Assembly (NCBI GenBank): GCA_026120185.1
Contig: JANUWF010000008.1
Location: forward strand, 4,712,001 to 4,776,000
DNA length: 64,000 nt
Direction of reading: 5' to 3'
From: Voacanga thouarsii
Taxonomy: Eukaryota > Streptophyta > Magnoliopsida > Gentianales > Apocynaceae
Under the pieces are notes generated by a model, which did not search any database, had not been told where the DNA came from, and saw nothing but the letters and a program-made list of their open reading frames with translations. Shown piece after piece: positions 37,406-48,890 of this stretch. The position numbers and the translations under genes are program-made. Every line of letters begins with the position of its first letter. The first letter of the stretch is position 1.

Positions 37406-37948
37406 TCAGTAATGGATTTCTCCATAATCCATATTATGCATGTTAAAATTCATGACAAATTGGTTATACTTAAGAGGTAATGAGCCCAAGATCAAATCTA
37501 TGGCCATGTCATGATTAACATGAGCACCAAGCTTTTCAAGATGATCAAGATAGCCCTTCATTTTAAGGACATGAGCACTTACCAAGATGCTAGAAATCAT
37601 CTTACATGCATTTAATGCTATATGAGTTTCAAATCTCTCTTGTCGTGCTTGCTCTTGGAACATTTCCTTGAGATGCACAATCATGTCATATACCTCTACT
37701 TCTTCAAACTGTTTTTGAAATTTAGAGTTCATGGTTGCTAGCATAAGGCAAGTAACATCGTTAGAGTCATCTTTGTGCTTACTATAAGGATCTTTCTCAA
37801 CTCTTAGGGTGTTATTTGTTGGAGTAGGGGGAATAGAATTTTCAAGAACATAAAGCTTTTTTTCTTGCTTAAGAATGATTCTTAAGTTATGTGCCCAATC
37901 AAGAAAGTTATTCCCATTAAGCTTGTCTTTCTCGAGAACAGATCGCAA
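37406..37948 (-). pseudogene. Copia C gag (UBN2-type)
   Basis: 180 open codons reading LEKDKLNGNNFLDWAHNLR, QEKKLYVLENSIPP, DDSNDVTCLMLATMNS, and LIDLILGSLP-like LGSLPLKYNQFVMNF. This is the plant copia gag (UBN2/gag-polypeptide) domain without its basic zinc-knuckle end, which lies shifted downstream. The initiator is approximate: family members start a few residues upstream. It forms the particle shell. Confidence 0.88.
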
Positions 37949-39225
37949 TGAGTTATTCCAACTATTTGTTGTTATTATCTATGTACAAAATATGCAAAGT
38001 AATTAATTTTGAGGCCTTAATGAAAAACTCCCACTAAAAGCATTTAAACTTTTGAAACTTCAACATTTTTATGTTTCTTAGTAGGTAAAATTTTTTTTTA
38101 ATATTTTATTTCAATTATAAGTAAGCTTTAGCTTTAATCTTATCATTAAATTTAACTCAAATTTAATGAGATAGACATCAAATGTCCCAGCTAAAAATTT
38201 CATATAATGCCGTAGGTTCAAAACCATTTTGATAGCCCAGTTAAGTCAAACCATATCAAACATATGGAAAACCATTTTCCATCTTGTCTCACTTAGATAA
38301 TAAAAAACATCCTACTTTGGCAAGAATGACTATATGATGATCCAAGTAATAACAAGTGTTTGATTTTGGAAGGCATTTACAACTTAATTTTTTTTTAATA
38401 ATAAAAAATTTTGATTGTAGTAAGCATGAAATAAACATATCAAATATGCATGTAAGATATAAATAAAAGTGACATAGCATGACCCATAACCTATATTGAT
38501 CATCACGAGTAAAGTGAAGATCAAGGTAGTCAATCTAGGTATATGAACTCCTTAAGCATTCTTTTATGCCTTGAGCACACTCCTCTTTAGTTGTAATTGT
38601 AGGTCTCCGTCTTCTTTTATATTGGATAGTAAAATAAAATAATTCATATTTTAGGAAGCAACTACAATTTTATAATAATGAAAAAATGACATGCAAGCTG
38701 TATTTAAAAAGTTACAACTCAAAACAACCAGAATAAAACCTGCCAATCACATTGGGGTAAAACGGGCCATGCTATGCACTGTTCAGAACAATCCACAACT
38801 GCAATCAAAATATGCTAACGAATAACAGGCAATGAATAGTTAATCGGGGTTCCAAGGGGTAGTGCCCCTGGCAGTCTGCATTCCCTTTTAACCATATTAA
38901 TACAGATAACAAATTATCATGGCAGATTACTACAAATAATTTTCCACTTATAACGACAGATAGCATGCTGATATACCATGTCATATTAAAACAGACCAGT
39001 TTATAGATAATCTGCAAATAATCTAGTCTGATCGAACAATTAAGACACGCAGAATAAACATAATTTTAGGCTGTCCACACACTAAGTATTCTAAAATTAT
39101 AATCATATGAACATGTAGATATACACCATTCAAATTAAATTCATTCATTCATTCACATATATGTATTATATACAAATTCAAGAATACGATTAACACAGAT
39201 TAATGAACCTTATCATTTAGCAAGT
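37949..39225 (-). other. Untranslated leader of copia C
   Basis: 1.3 kb between PBS and gag with no coding domain. It has AT-rich and A/T-run sequence, for example near 38090 and 38390. Frames at 38480-38289 and 39017-38805 are chance. Confidence 0.7.
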
Positions 39226-39238
39226 TGCTCTAATACCA
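39226..39238 (-). other. Primer-binding site of copia C (tRNA-iMet type)
   Basis: The minus strand reads TGGTATTAGAGCA one base after the LTR end ...TTCTAACA. The canonical site is TGGTATCAGAGC. Confidence 0.85.
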
Positions 39239-39239
39239 C

Positions 39240-40747
39240 TGTTAGAATTCATGGACTCCTCAACGTGAAAAATATTCACGAATCCCTTCCGAGGACTCAA
39301 GCCAAATGATTTAAATCGATCAAGGATTTACGGAATTACCTTTGTATTGCTAGAAGGAAGACTTCTACCTTCAGATTTTCAAGTGTATGTGCATTTCGGA
39401 CGATCACCAGACGCTATAATGCGCGAACGTCCTCTATCGGATACACACAATGAACTCTGTTCCTTACCCGGGAGTGCAGTGCCTATGGTTTTGAGAGGCT
39501 AAATTTTTTGTTCTAGAGGCACGAAAATTCTATGATAAGTCTACTAGAAGAAGACGACTACGGTTTTTTTTATTAAACTACACAAACTTGTTGGAGTCTA
39601 ACTCTCATCATATCTTATTTTAAGTTCAAATTAAATTAAAAGAATATGATGAGATTATGCTATTATCTCGGTAATTTAACTAATTAATTTACCGAGTCAG
39701 ATTCTTATAATCTGGACATCCTCCAGATACATCGAATGTGGACATATTTCCATATTCATTGTATCTGGTCATTTTTCTAGGTTCGATGAACCTAGACACA
39801 TTCCCAGATACATCGAACTTGGTCACCAGAAAAATAACCTAACGTGTTCGCTTAATGTGTGACCTTATAAATTCATTTAACACTGGCAGTATGTCCAAAT
39901 AACATTTAATTGGTCCACAAGTTATAAGCGATTTCTAGCAAAACGTTATAACTATCCAGGTTAAATGAAGATCAGTGATCTCTGTGAACCAAACCCTAAC
40001 TTTATATTTATTCCTTTTGTCACACGATATCCAAATCAAGTATAAGGCACGGAGCTTGTCATCCTTATTAAGCCTAATCAACTATTTCTTGATCTTATAG
40101 TAGACTATTCAAACAAATGATATCAATTTCTCAAATTGATATATTTGAGCACGACCATACATTTTAACAATTTAACTTATCAAGGGGCCCATGGACATCT
40201 CTCCTAAGAATGAGAGGGACAAATTCCTTTACTATCAGTCATATTCCTCTCCTTAGTTTATTTTATATCCAACAGTGGTCTAGTTTATTATTTGGTTAAA
40301 CATAACTTTAGACAACATCAAGATATAGAATTTATCAAGTAGGAAACTATGATGAATTTAAGACGAAGGACTTCTAATATTATTATGGCTAAAATGTACT
40401 TATGACATGTCCAATGATGTACTCTCATAGTGGATTATGTCCAATACAATATTCTTTAATATTTTTTTATGTTTTGAATTGATATTCCATATATCTATGA
40501 CCAGTAAAACAATGCTATCAAGTCACAAACATACTAATCTTAATTTATTATTGTTCAACTAATAATAATTGATCAGGAACAATTTAAGAATAGTCACTGT
40601 ATTTGTTATAGTGTTTTACTATCAAGTCACGTACTTGATGACCACAAAACTAAACACACTATTCATGGAAAGAAATGCCTTATATTATTACATAATACAT
40701 AACGACAATAGTAAAAGTACAAATTATTTTAGGGCATATCCCTAACA
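39240..40747 (-). mobile_element. 5' LTR of copia C
   Basis: Minus-strand start TGTTAGGGATATGCCC at 40747 and end ...GAATTCTAACA at 39240; 1508 bp. The PBS follows at once. Confidence 0.93.
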
Positions 40748-41010
40748 CCGTTGATACTTGTCCTTGATTAGATTGTAGGTCCATTAGCCCCCGTTGCAAA
40801 TTTCAAACCTATTTAGTATTGTTCTCATCATCTCTTGGAGACTCTCTTGAAAAGCCCTCACATCATTAGATCCCTCTTGAGCCAATGATTTGGTATCTAG
40901 AAAATATTTCAAGTAGTAATGCTTAGGAATGAAAAAATTCCCATAAATCACCCCCTCACATGTTTCACTCAAGCAATAATCACAGAACCCTTGTGTTTAA
41001 CTCTCCCCAA
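40748..41010 (-). pseudogene. Gypsy gag, N-terminal piece
   Basis: The segment 40972-40784 reads LAQEGSNDVRAFQESLQEMM and FEICNGG with a preceding HYYLKYFLD. It belongs upstream of the Retrotrans_gag segment at 31996 once the copia C element (32505-40747) is removed. Stops flank it. The gag initiator is not identifiable. Confidence 0.55.
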
Positions 41011-41562
41011 AACTTTTGTCAATATAGTCTCACCCTAATGCCTTATTCCCAACTCTCAATTTTCCTCCAACATTCTTTCCACAAAACCTTCCCACTTAAT
41101 TAGGTAAGTAATCCCATTAGTTCAATCCAACAAACCCCCTAAGATAATTAAGTAGGTGGTCTTAGTTAAGGCCAACAAAAATCAAGGAATGCAACAAGAC
41201 ATAGCAAATAAATGTATGATCACAAGACAAGTAAAGTTAAGTAAGTACAATTTTCAACAAATAGGAGTTCTCTTAACAGTCAATTAAACAAGAATTACTG
41301 AAGATATCATGAGTCCAAAGAGAATTAGAGTGCCTAGTACACAGTTTAATTAGTTGGACATAGTAACAATGTTCAAGAACTTTTGATCAACTTGATCATT
41401 CCAATTGCTCATAGAATTTCATCAAGGAGCATGTTTGGAGCATAATTTCTTCAATGGATTAAAGTAGAAAGAACAAATATTACCACAATCAAGAAAATTC
41501 AACTTATACCCATTACAAATTTTATCAAACACATAAGGACTAATTTTTAGAATTCAGGATAT

Positions 41563-41604
<42 letters not shown>

Positions 41605-41842
41605 CAAATTGAGCAACAATCAACTACAATAAACATGATTTTTTTATTCCCCAAGGTCATATACATTTCATTTATCATTTTCCTCAAGTACTTTGCTAGA
41701 GAAATAAGTTTTTTGATGACCATTTTGAAGCCACAAATTGAGTTACAAGATTGCTGTATTTTTAGAGCCTTTTTGCACACAACTTTCTTGATCAACAAGT
41801 ATTGATAAGAATCAACACTTTCCAAGTCTCTTATACCAAATT
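41011..41842 (-). other. Gypsy leader and primer-binding site
   Basis: The minus strand after the 5' LTR end (ccacatca at 41843) reads aatTTGGTATAAGAGACTTGG. This is a decayed tRNA-iMet-type PBS (TGGTATCAGAGCC). The rest is untranslated leader with a TA microsatellite at 41567-41601. No domain is seen. Confidence 0.7.
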
Positions 41843-42303
41843 TGATGTGGCCCTTGGGGGATATTTATCAAGTGAATTTCGTGGCTAAATCAAAAGGCAA
41901 TTTAAAGAACAATTCTAATAATCAAATTAAGGATTTTGGTGGACAAAAAGTAGAGTAGAGAAGTTACCCAACCCAAATCTTGCAATCCTAAGACAACTAC
42001 AAAATTAGAACCTCCAAACTATTAGAATTAGATCTACTAGATCAATATCCAAGAATCCTAGAATTGAGATTGATTCAAAAGCCCTTAGAAGAGAAAGATC
42101 TAGATACTCAATTTGAAGCTAAACCACAAATTGAATTATCCTTAAGGGTTTAAAGATTTAAACCCATGTAGAACTAAACCTAAAAATTGATCTAATATTT
42201 AAGGGAAGAACTTAGAGGAATCACCTCTCAAAGATGAACTTTGATCTTAAACTACATCTCAATGTTGATATAAGAGTGTTATAACATGATATACATACAT
42301 ACA

Positions 42304-42361
<58 letters not shown>

Positions 42362-42955
42362 CATCCAATTAAGCTATTGTAATTGAGATTACATCTCAGC
42401 CTTTGGTGCCAAAATAAACTAAAAACAACATAAAAGTCATGGAAATTAAAATGTAAGTCAACTAAGATATTACATAGAAATAGAAAAAATTAGCTGAATT
42501 TAGGGAATCCCGAAGTAAGTAGGCGCTAGTTCCATAGCCCCAGTTGGCGCCAGTCCAAATCTACTAAATGAACAACTGAATTCCTGTGTATAGCCAGTGC
42601 CGGTCATAAGCCTTCAGTCGGCACCGGTTAGCTTTTGTTTTGCTTCCTCTATTTTGTCCAAAGTGGAGCTGACACTATGTCAGAGTTCTCGTTAGGTGCC
42701 AGTTCTTCACTGTGTTGGTTCCTCAGCTCTTCATTTACGTATAAAACTTGAAAGGACACCACTTGGTCTTGAGTTCCTTCAAATGCCATATGAAGTTCGC
42801 TCTATTTCAAATGTGCCAAACTTACCTTCATAAATCCTTGAGGTCCATCTTGCAATTTCTTGGGCCTAGCCCTTGTCATTGGTCCTTGAATTTTTAGTGG
42901 TTTGATATCTCCCCCTTCTTGAATTTGAGCATCATGATGGTATGGATTCTCATCA
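41843..42955 (-). mobile_element. 5' LTR of the gypsy element
   Basis: Minus-strand start TGATGAGAATCC at 42955 and end GGGCCACATCA at 41843 (1113 bp). It holds the second copy of the pol C-terminal motif (GPMTRARPKKLQDG near 42870), the GC-rich modules at 42520-42630, an (ATAC)n(AT)n array at 42294-42358 and, near 42025, the empty site for the solo LTR A found in its partner. Confidence 0.9.
42294..42358. repeat. (ATAC)n(AT)n microsatellite in gypsy 5' LTR
   Basis: About ten catacata units followed by about 13 AT units; the partner LTR has only AT. Confidence 0.9.
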
Positions 42956-44603
42956 TTGCTAAGAAATATAATAAATATCGTCTAAAGCTATATCTAGATA
43001 GATTGTAATACTACCTTTCAATGGGAAACATCCATCTACACTATATTAGACTTGCAAGAAGAACATCTTCAGCTAAGTGTAACGGAAGATGCTCCATGAT
43101 ATCGAAGAAGCCCGGTACAAATGTCTTTTCTAGAAGAGACAAAGTTACCACCAAGCGATTTTGGAGCTACTCAGGATTGTGTTCCGTGTCAACCTTTGAC
43201 TATAGAAGTTTAAAGCATGTAGCGATTTTAATCAAAACTTGGACAACATTTTTTTTGTAGCGTCATCCATACTGCCAAAAGCACAAGTTGCTGAAATAAA
43301 ATATGGCAGTCATAGAATTTCAAACCCCTAATAGTCCTCCTTTTTAAGTTCACTTGACATGTAATATTTGAATTATAACCATCCGGTACTCTTAATTCCT
43401 TTAACACTTTCAAAAACATATTAATCTCAATCTTGTTCATCATATAAAGAGTTGGGGGCAAGGTGCAATTAACCAGATCCTAAAGGCTTCAATATAAGAT
43501 GCAAGGATTTTTTAATATTCATAACCTCTAAGTCTTGGCGTAGTATCTTTTGTCCCATTGCTATCTCCTAGGACTGTATATAGCAAATTGTCACGGAATT
43601 TTTTTTTTCTAGGTGCATTACATCAATATTGCGCCCAACGAAATTTGAATCCCAATATAGCAACTCCCAAAAAATACTTCTTCTCTTCCTATTGAAACTA
43701 TTTATGGCAATTTATTTTTTCAAAATTAGCCCAGCTTCTTTTTTTTAACATTTTCCTTCCTATATTCAGTGAAACAACCCTCAAGCTACTATAAATTTAT
43801 GCCCCATCAAATCTTCTTTGTGAGGCATAGATTTTTGCACCCCCATAGAATGAGACCTTATCTTCACACAATCGGTGAGTAGGTTGCAAGAAGCGTCGAT
43901 TGTACAAAAAGTAAAATTTTCTACTATGAGACAAACGATAGCTCAAACAATTACTCTACATATTGGACAAGCCCTATACCTGGATAGATTACCATATGTA
44001 GGCAAATCATTTATAATCCACACAAATGCCACACACAAATGAAGCATTTCTTTTAACACCGAATCAAAAACCATAATGCCCTTGTGCGTTAATTCGTCAA
44101 CTCCTCAATCAACAATTGCAAATAGACATCAATTTTGTTACCCAATAACTTGGGACTATGTATGAGAATTAACAATATAAAAAATGGTTATTTTATGCAA
44201 AGCCATAGTGATAAGTTATAAGCAAAAAGAACAACGGGCAAAGTGTTGAGAGGAATATGTATATTTAAGAAAGGACTAAAACCATCTGCTGATAAATTAA
44301 TCTGACATTTCTACAATAACCAAAAAAATTGAGGATTCAACTTATCAAACTTTTTTCAAGAACGTGAATTAACTGGATGTCTATATACACTATGTTTCAC
44401 CTATCCCTTCTCGTGCCACCTCATTAGTAAGGCTATTTCAGATGACGTGAACAACAATTTTAATTACGGCTTCATTGAAAAGTACCTAACCCATTTGTAT
44501 AGTATTTTCCCACCAGGTTTTGTGTACCTGAGAGCCTGACACACATACACTCACTTAGCCCTACATTATTCGCCATATAGAACATGAAAATTTTCTAACA
44601 AGC
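42956..44603 (-). pseudogene. CACTA TNP2 transposase, core part
   Basis: Minus-strand frames with many stops show HPVNSRSWKKFDKLNPQF near 44370 (family: H-P-x-D-S-x-A-W-x-x-F-D), then LSADGFSPF near 44290, PVVLFAYNLS, an LLGNKIDVYLQLLIEEL stretch, VFDSVLKEML, SYRLSHSRKFYFL-like and FLQPTHRL. After that come VLKELRVPDGYNSNI, LKFYDCHILFQQL near 43330 and PGFFDIMEHLPLHLAED near 43100, ending at RWMFPIER. A splice donor AAAG|GTAGTATT follows at about 43017, placing the gypsy insertion in an intron. It catalyses cut-and-paste transposition in intact relatives; inactive here. Confidence 0.88.
44599..44603. repeat. TSD caagc (left copy) of the copia A complex
   Basis: Identical to 60242-60246. With one copy removed, the CACTA transposase frame joins as W-D-A-C followed by a stop and K-I-F-M-F-Y-M, matching the family's A-C-K-N-D-C-x-L-F-Y context. 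Confidence 0.93.
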
Positions 44604-46349
44604 TGTTAGTATTATGCCCTAGAGGCAATCGCTTGTACATTGTATATAACACATTTTATTTTAATAAAAGGCATTGTTTATCTTGCATTTTCTTTCATTT
44701 ACTTTTATGTAATATAATTGTTAGATAAAGTTCCTAGTACAACACTGTGTTAAGGAAATCATGACAGAGATCATGCTATGATATTCCTACTACATTGTAT
44801 AGTGTTAGTACTAAAATAGTCCTTAGTCGTAGTATTAATGAGATAGGACATCAGTAATGCGTTAAGACTAGCATGTGTTAGACTTCCTGATTTGATCAGG
44901 CGGTGGTTCTCATATCCGTGAGTATTGAGATACTCAAAATTAACACATGGATGATTGCAAAAGGAACAAGTACATTGGATGACCAAGCTATGAGATAATC
45001 ACATGGATAACTATTTAGTGCCAGTTATATAATCTTAATATAGCAAACGTGCAAGTATCCTTAGACTTGAGATTTCCAAGGTACTTTATTTCCTGAACAT
45101 TATACTTTAATTCCAATCTTTGGAGTCAGATCGAGGGCCGCCTATGGGATGAATATTGGGTACGTTGTGAGGTAAACGAAAGTAGTTGAGAGGGTCAATA
45201 AAGGATTCACCACTTCGAATAGCAGAGACAAATATCTCACGGCCACTTATAGGAATTACTACTCGAGAAGTCCTTGGCCAAGGCGACTGTGTACTAGAAG
45301 TAGTTCTAATTGATACACATCTAGAGTAGTGGGTTCCTGGTACAAGTACTATTATATTTGGGCCAGAATTAATATATATTCTGGAGGGAGTTGGCACTAA
45401 TTCTATACTCCAGACCGAATGAGATATTATATGGTGAAAGGAGTTAATTGCACTATAGTTTGTTATTGAAGGGTTCATGCCAAGCCACTTGACTTCTTAA
45501 ACTCTTGGGTGGTCATGATGTGTTGCTAGATACCGCTCATGATATGGGAATGTGGGTTTATTAATTAATGAATTAATAAACCAATCATGATTAGAATCAA
45601 TATGATTAATTCTAATTAATTATGGATTATTAATCTCAAAGACATTTGGATTAATTCATATTCGCTACCAATTGATTGGGAAATCTAATAGGTCACACAC
45701 AATAGAGGATTATATACTCAAGATGTTATTTGATAACATAGTAGGATTAATTACGAAAAAGAGAAGTTGTTATGGCCAAATTATAATTAGTTATAATTTA
45801 TGGTCTAAATTGTAAGTGAGAGAACCTGTTGTATCTAATTACAATTAAGGAATTCTAACTATTTTAGAATTCTCAGATAGAGTGATTTTATCAAGATTTT
45901 TCATGCATTATATAGGATATATGCACGGTTCCTTAGGGTGAGCAACTCACATGAAAAGAACTCCAAACCTTAGGGCACATACAATATTCTCCTTCTCTCT
46001 CTCGTTTTCTGAAAAACAAGAACCCTAGCCACCATTGTTGTTTTCTGCTAGTACAGAAAATCTTGGTACTCGAGTGTCATCCTTCATGTGGATTTCTGTT
46101 AGAGGTAATCACACACTATGATTATAGTAGTTGGACATTCAACTTTGGTTGGTTTTGATCAAGAGGATTACTGGATTGCGCCTCGACTTGAAGAAAGAAA
46201 AATTTTATTTTTCAGATGGTCAAGGAAAGGTAAAGCTGTTACCTTTGTTCCCTTTATGTCTTGTTTTCCACGCATGTGCGGATCCTAAGTTGGTATCTCA
46301 TTCTTATTTTTCCTCTGTGTCATATATGATATGCGTGAGATACCTAACA
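44604..46349 (+). mobile_element. LTR1 of copia A
   Basis: Starts TGTTAGTATTATGCCC and ends GAGATACCTAACA; 1746 bp. Followed by a primer-binding site, so it is a true 5' LTR. TATA-like ttatataggatatat lies near 45908, and a CT-rich stretch follows at 45990. Confidence 0.95.
45107..45478 (-). other. Open frame antisense to LTR A (copy 2 of 4)
   Basis: 123 codons starting MNPSITNYSAINSFHH and ending NVPNIHPIGGPRSDSKDWN. It corresponds to 24104-24409, 54910-55335 and 58908-59375. No known domain or signal peptide. Whether it is expressed is unknown. Confidence 0.3.
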
Positions 46350-46350
46350 G

Positions 46351-46363
46351 TGGTATCAGAGGC
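46351..46363 (+). other. Primer-binding site of copia A (tRNA-iMet type)
   Basis: TGGTATCAGAGGC one base after the LTR end; the first ten bases match the canonical site exactly. Confidence 0.92.
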
Positions 46364-48152
46364 ATGCTATGTGTGGTTTACAAACATTGTTTCTTGCACG
46401 AAAGCTATTTCATGTAATCGTGTATGTCTTTTTTCACTGTGAAAATTGTTTTCACATGAGTCGAAATTGTTTCGAGCATTGTGGGTTGGGTTCGTAGCAC
46501 AATATGCTTGTGTAATAGTAACAGCATATTTCGAAAAATGTTTTCTTTATGTGCTAAAAGGTTTTACAAAAAATCATTTTCTTAAACATGTGTTGTTGCC
46601 TTCCGTTTCATCCAAATTTTCAGTTTTGTTTTGTTTAAAATAATAAATTGATTGTTGTTTTGAGCTTCAAAATAGCAAATTCTGCTGAGAATTATTCTCA
46701 CTAAACTATTACAGAAGATAAGGGCCCCAGAAATTATTTCTGGAAAATTTTCTAAAAATTCCCGCCTCTTCCCGACTACAGCCAGCGTTAGTTCCATGTT
46801 GTTTAGCGACGTCTAGAAATTGTTTCTGGTAAATTTTTCTTAAAACCTGACTACAGTCGGCACCGGCTTTGGCTTCCAAACCAGCACTGGTTCTGCTCTA
46901 TTTCACAACGTTCCAGCAATTTTTTTAAAAAATTCTGAAATAGAACTTTGAAAGGGAAAATTCTAATTTGATGAGAGACGAGACCCAAAAGCATTTTTTT
47001 TCAAAATTAGTTTTGAGACAAACAATTTTATTTTTCAAAATAATGATTTTGAAAATTTAAAATTAATGTAATTTTCTAAAATATTGATTTTAGAATTTGT
47101 TTTATTTTTCCAAAATAGTGATTTTGGAATAATAAAAATTATATGTTTATTTTGTTTAAGGATAATTAATGGCATGGTGGATGGTTATGGACTAAAACCA
47201 ATTATATCTGTTCATGCATTTTACAGTTTTTTTTTTTATTTTATGAAATAGGGCCTACGTGTCCTACATTCTTTGGAATTTTTGTGTAATTCTCTTCTCA
47301 TCTAACTCCCCTCAAATGTAACTCGAGGTTTTCTTGATTTAAGGAATTATGTAATTAGTTTACATAGGTTAGATAGGAGTAGAATTATTCTATTTTGGAG
47401 ATGGCAACCAAAACAAGGTGAGAAGGTAAGACCTTCTACTTAAATCATGCATGAACACATATGGTTAACCATATTAATTTCTTTTATGGCTCAAATAAAT
47501 TAATTTAGGGTAAAGTCCATAACCATACCACGTAATCGCTTTATTACCATGATTATCAATTATGTGATTTATTGATTTTTATGCATGTCATTTATTGAAA
47601 TCACTAAAAGGAAAAAAATTCCTCAATTAATACTAAACCTAATTCCTTCCGTTAATATAGTAAGAATAAGAGTCCTTTTCCGAGATCAGGTTGTTGGGCA
47701 AACCCAAGCCTACTCGACATCAGGCATGTTCAAGCTGTGGAATTAAATTCTTGATTAATGGGTCGGGTTTAACTAAATTCATTATCCCGATTGGGCAAAC
47801 TCCAGAATAAAGAAATTTAGAGAAAAAGTTGGGGTAGCCCGAAAGTCTTTAAGATTAAACGTTGTTAATCACCCAATGATCTGGTAGTTACATATGATGT
47901 AATTGGTATTGGATATCTACCAATGAACTCAAGGGTAGCCTGTTGGGTAAACCCAAGGTTATTCTTAAGGAATTCGGATACCAATCCACTAGGAAAGCTT
48001 CCAATGGGCTTTCTCGAATCAGTAGTGGGGGCTATTGGTTTGAGTAAAATAGTTGAGTAAAAATGCATTTAATTAAAGTCCTAATTATTTGCATTTCCTG
48101 TGCATATACAGTAGCTAATCCTCTCTATCTTTACATCTAGGACACTTGCATC
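46364..48152 (+). other. Leader a of copia A
   Basis: 1.8 kb untranslated leader. Contains the GC-rich module agtcggcaccggcttt near 46855, a chain of short hairpins at 47001-47129, and three ttgggYaaacccaa-type hairpins (exact near 47693 and 47944, a degenerate gattgggcaaactccag near 47789). The second half, with gttgggcaaaccc blocks and a conserved agtagtgggggctatt near 48020, repeats in leader b. Confidence 0.75.
47001..47129 (+). other. Chain of four short hairpins with compensatory changes (leader a)
   Basis: Stem-loops at 47001-47016 (tcaaaa/ttttga), 47032-47055 (ttttcaaaat/attttgaaaa), 47074-47095 (ttctaaaat/attttagaa) and 47108-47129 (ttccaaaat/attttggaa). All have a 4-base loop. Stem positions that differ between hairpins change on both arms, so pairing is kept. 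The last three are also in leader b. Confidence 0.6.
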
Positions 48153-48890
48153 ATGTCAACAAACCTAAACCTACGTAGCATCTTGGAAACCAACAAGTTA
48201 AATGAATCAAACTTCCTCGACTAGTATAGAAATTTGAGAATCATTCTCAAATCGAAAAAGTTGCTCTACGTGCTTGATGCTCCTATTTCGCCACCACCAG
48301 CTCAAGATGCTCGTGCTGATGAGCATGCTGTCTACAAAAGGCACAAGGAGAATAGTGATATAGCATCCTGTATTATGCTAGCATCCATGACTCCCGAGCT
48401 GCAAAAACAGCACGAGTATATGGATGCTCAATCGATTATACTACATCTTACAGAGCTGTTTGACGCCCAAGCCAGAACTGAAAGATATGAGATCTCGAAG
48501 CAACTATTCCATTGAAAAATGGTAGAGGGTTCTTCTATGGCTATTCATGGGCTGAAGATGCTGGGCTTGATAGAGAAGCTTGGATCACTCGGGTTCGCAA
48601 TGGACCATGACTTAACTATTGACTTAATTCTGCAATATTTACCTAATAGTTTCTCACAATTTGTGATTAACTATCAGATGAACAAGATTGAGTCCACCAT
48701 TTCTGAATTGATCAATCTTCTCAAAACTGCAGAGTCCTCCATGAAGAAAGATTCCAATGCAGTTTTAATGGTAGAATCTTCTTCTTCTAAGAAGAAAGTT
48801 CAAAAGAAGAAGAAGGCTCCCATGAAGCCCAAAGGTGGTGTGAGAAAGAAGGACGTTGCTACCAAAGGGCCCATGCCATCATTGTGGTAA
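48153..48890 (+). pseudogene. Gag a of copia A (two in-frame stops)
   Basis: The ATG at 48153 begins a frame parallel to gag b. A TAG at about 48222 replaces the Trp codon of L-D-W-Y, and a TGA near 48513 replaces a Cys or Arg-Cys codon. Recognisable blocks: SKKLLYVLDAPISPPP, DIASCIMLASMTPELQ, TELFDAQARTERYEISKQL, MLGLIEKLGSLGFAMDHDL and LPNSFSQFVINYQMNK. It ends in a basic K-rich tail. The zinc knuckle follows in another frame at 48868. Confidence 0.9.

Larger units (their letters stand above)
32505..40747 (-). mobile_element. Full-length Ty1/copia element, family C, inserted in gypsy gag
   Basis: On the minus strand: 5' LTR (40747-39240), PBS (39238-39226), leader, gag, protease, integrase, reverse transcriptase, RNase H, polypurine tract (34010-33996) and 3' LTR (33995-32505). 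The IN-before-RT order is copia. The flanks acatt (32500-32504) and ccgtt (40748-40752) match at three of five positions, so the TSD has decayed or the boundary is off by a base. LTR lengths are 1491 and 1508 bp. All proteins carry stops or shifts. Confidence 0.92.
22973..42955 (-). mobile_element. Ty3/gypsy chromovirus-like retrotransposon, complete but nested, TSD ttgct
   Basis: On the minus strand the order is 5' LTR (42955-41843), PBS, leader, gag, protease, reverse transcriptase, RNase H, integrase, polypurine tract and 3' LTR (27886-22973). Perfect TSDs ttgct lie at 22968-22972 and 42956-42960. Pol order RT-RNaseH-IN is gypsy. LTR start TGATGAGAATC, a pol frame that runs on into the 3' LTR, and an R-A-R-x-K-K motif suggest a CRM/Reina-type chromovirus. 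It inserted into a CACTA transposase intron. It was then invaded by one full copia and two solo LTRs. All frames have stops, so it is inactive. Confidence 0.88.

Noticed and set aside
42361..42955. A second gypsy 3' end, because the sequence at 42910 looks like a polypurine tract (agaagggggaga)
   Set aside because: The purine run is inside the LTR in both copies. The true boundary is TGATGAGAATC at 42955 with a ttgct TSD, and a PBS follows the other end, so this is the 5' LTR.
46351..46363. tRNA gene fragment
   Set aside because: The PBS-like sequences here and at 39226, 41825 and 5991 are only complementary to tRNA 3' ends; no cloverleaf is present.
47001..47129. CRISPR-like array
   Set aside because: The units are 9-10 bp stems without constant repeats or unique spacers, in a plant retroelement leader.
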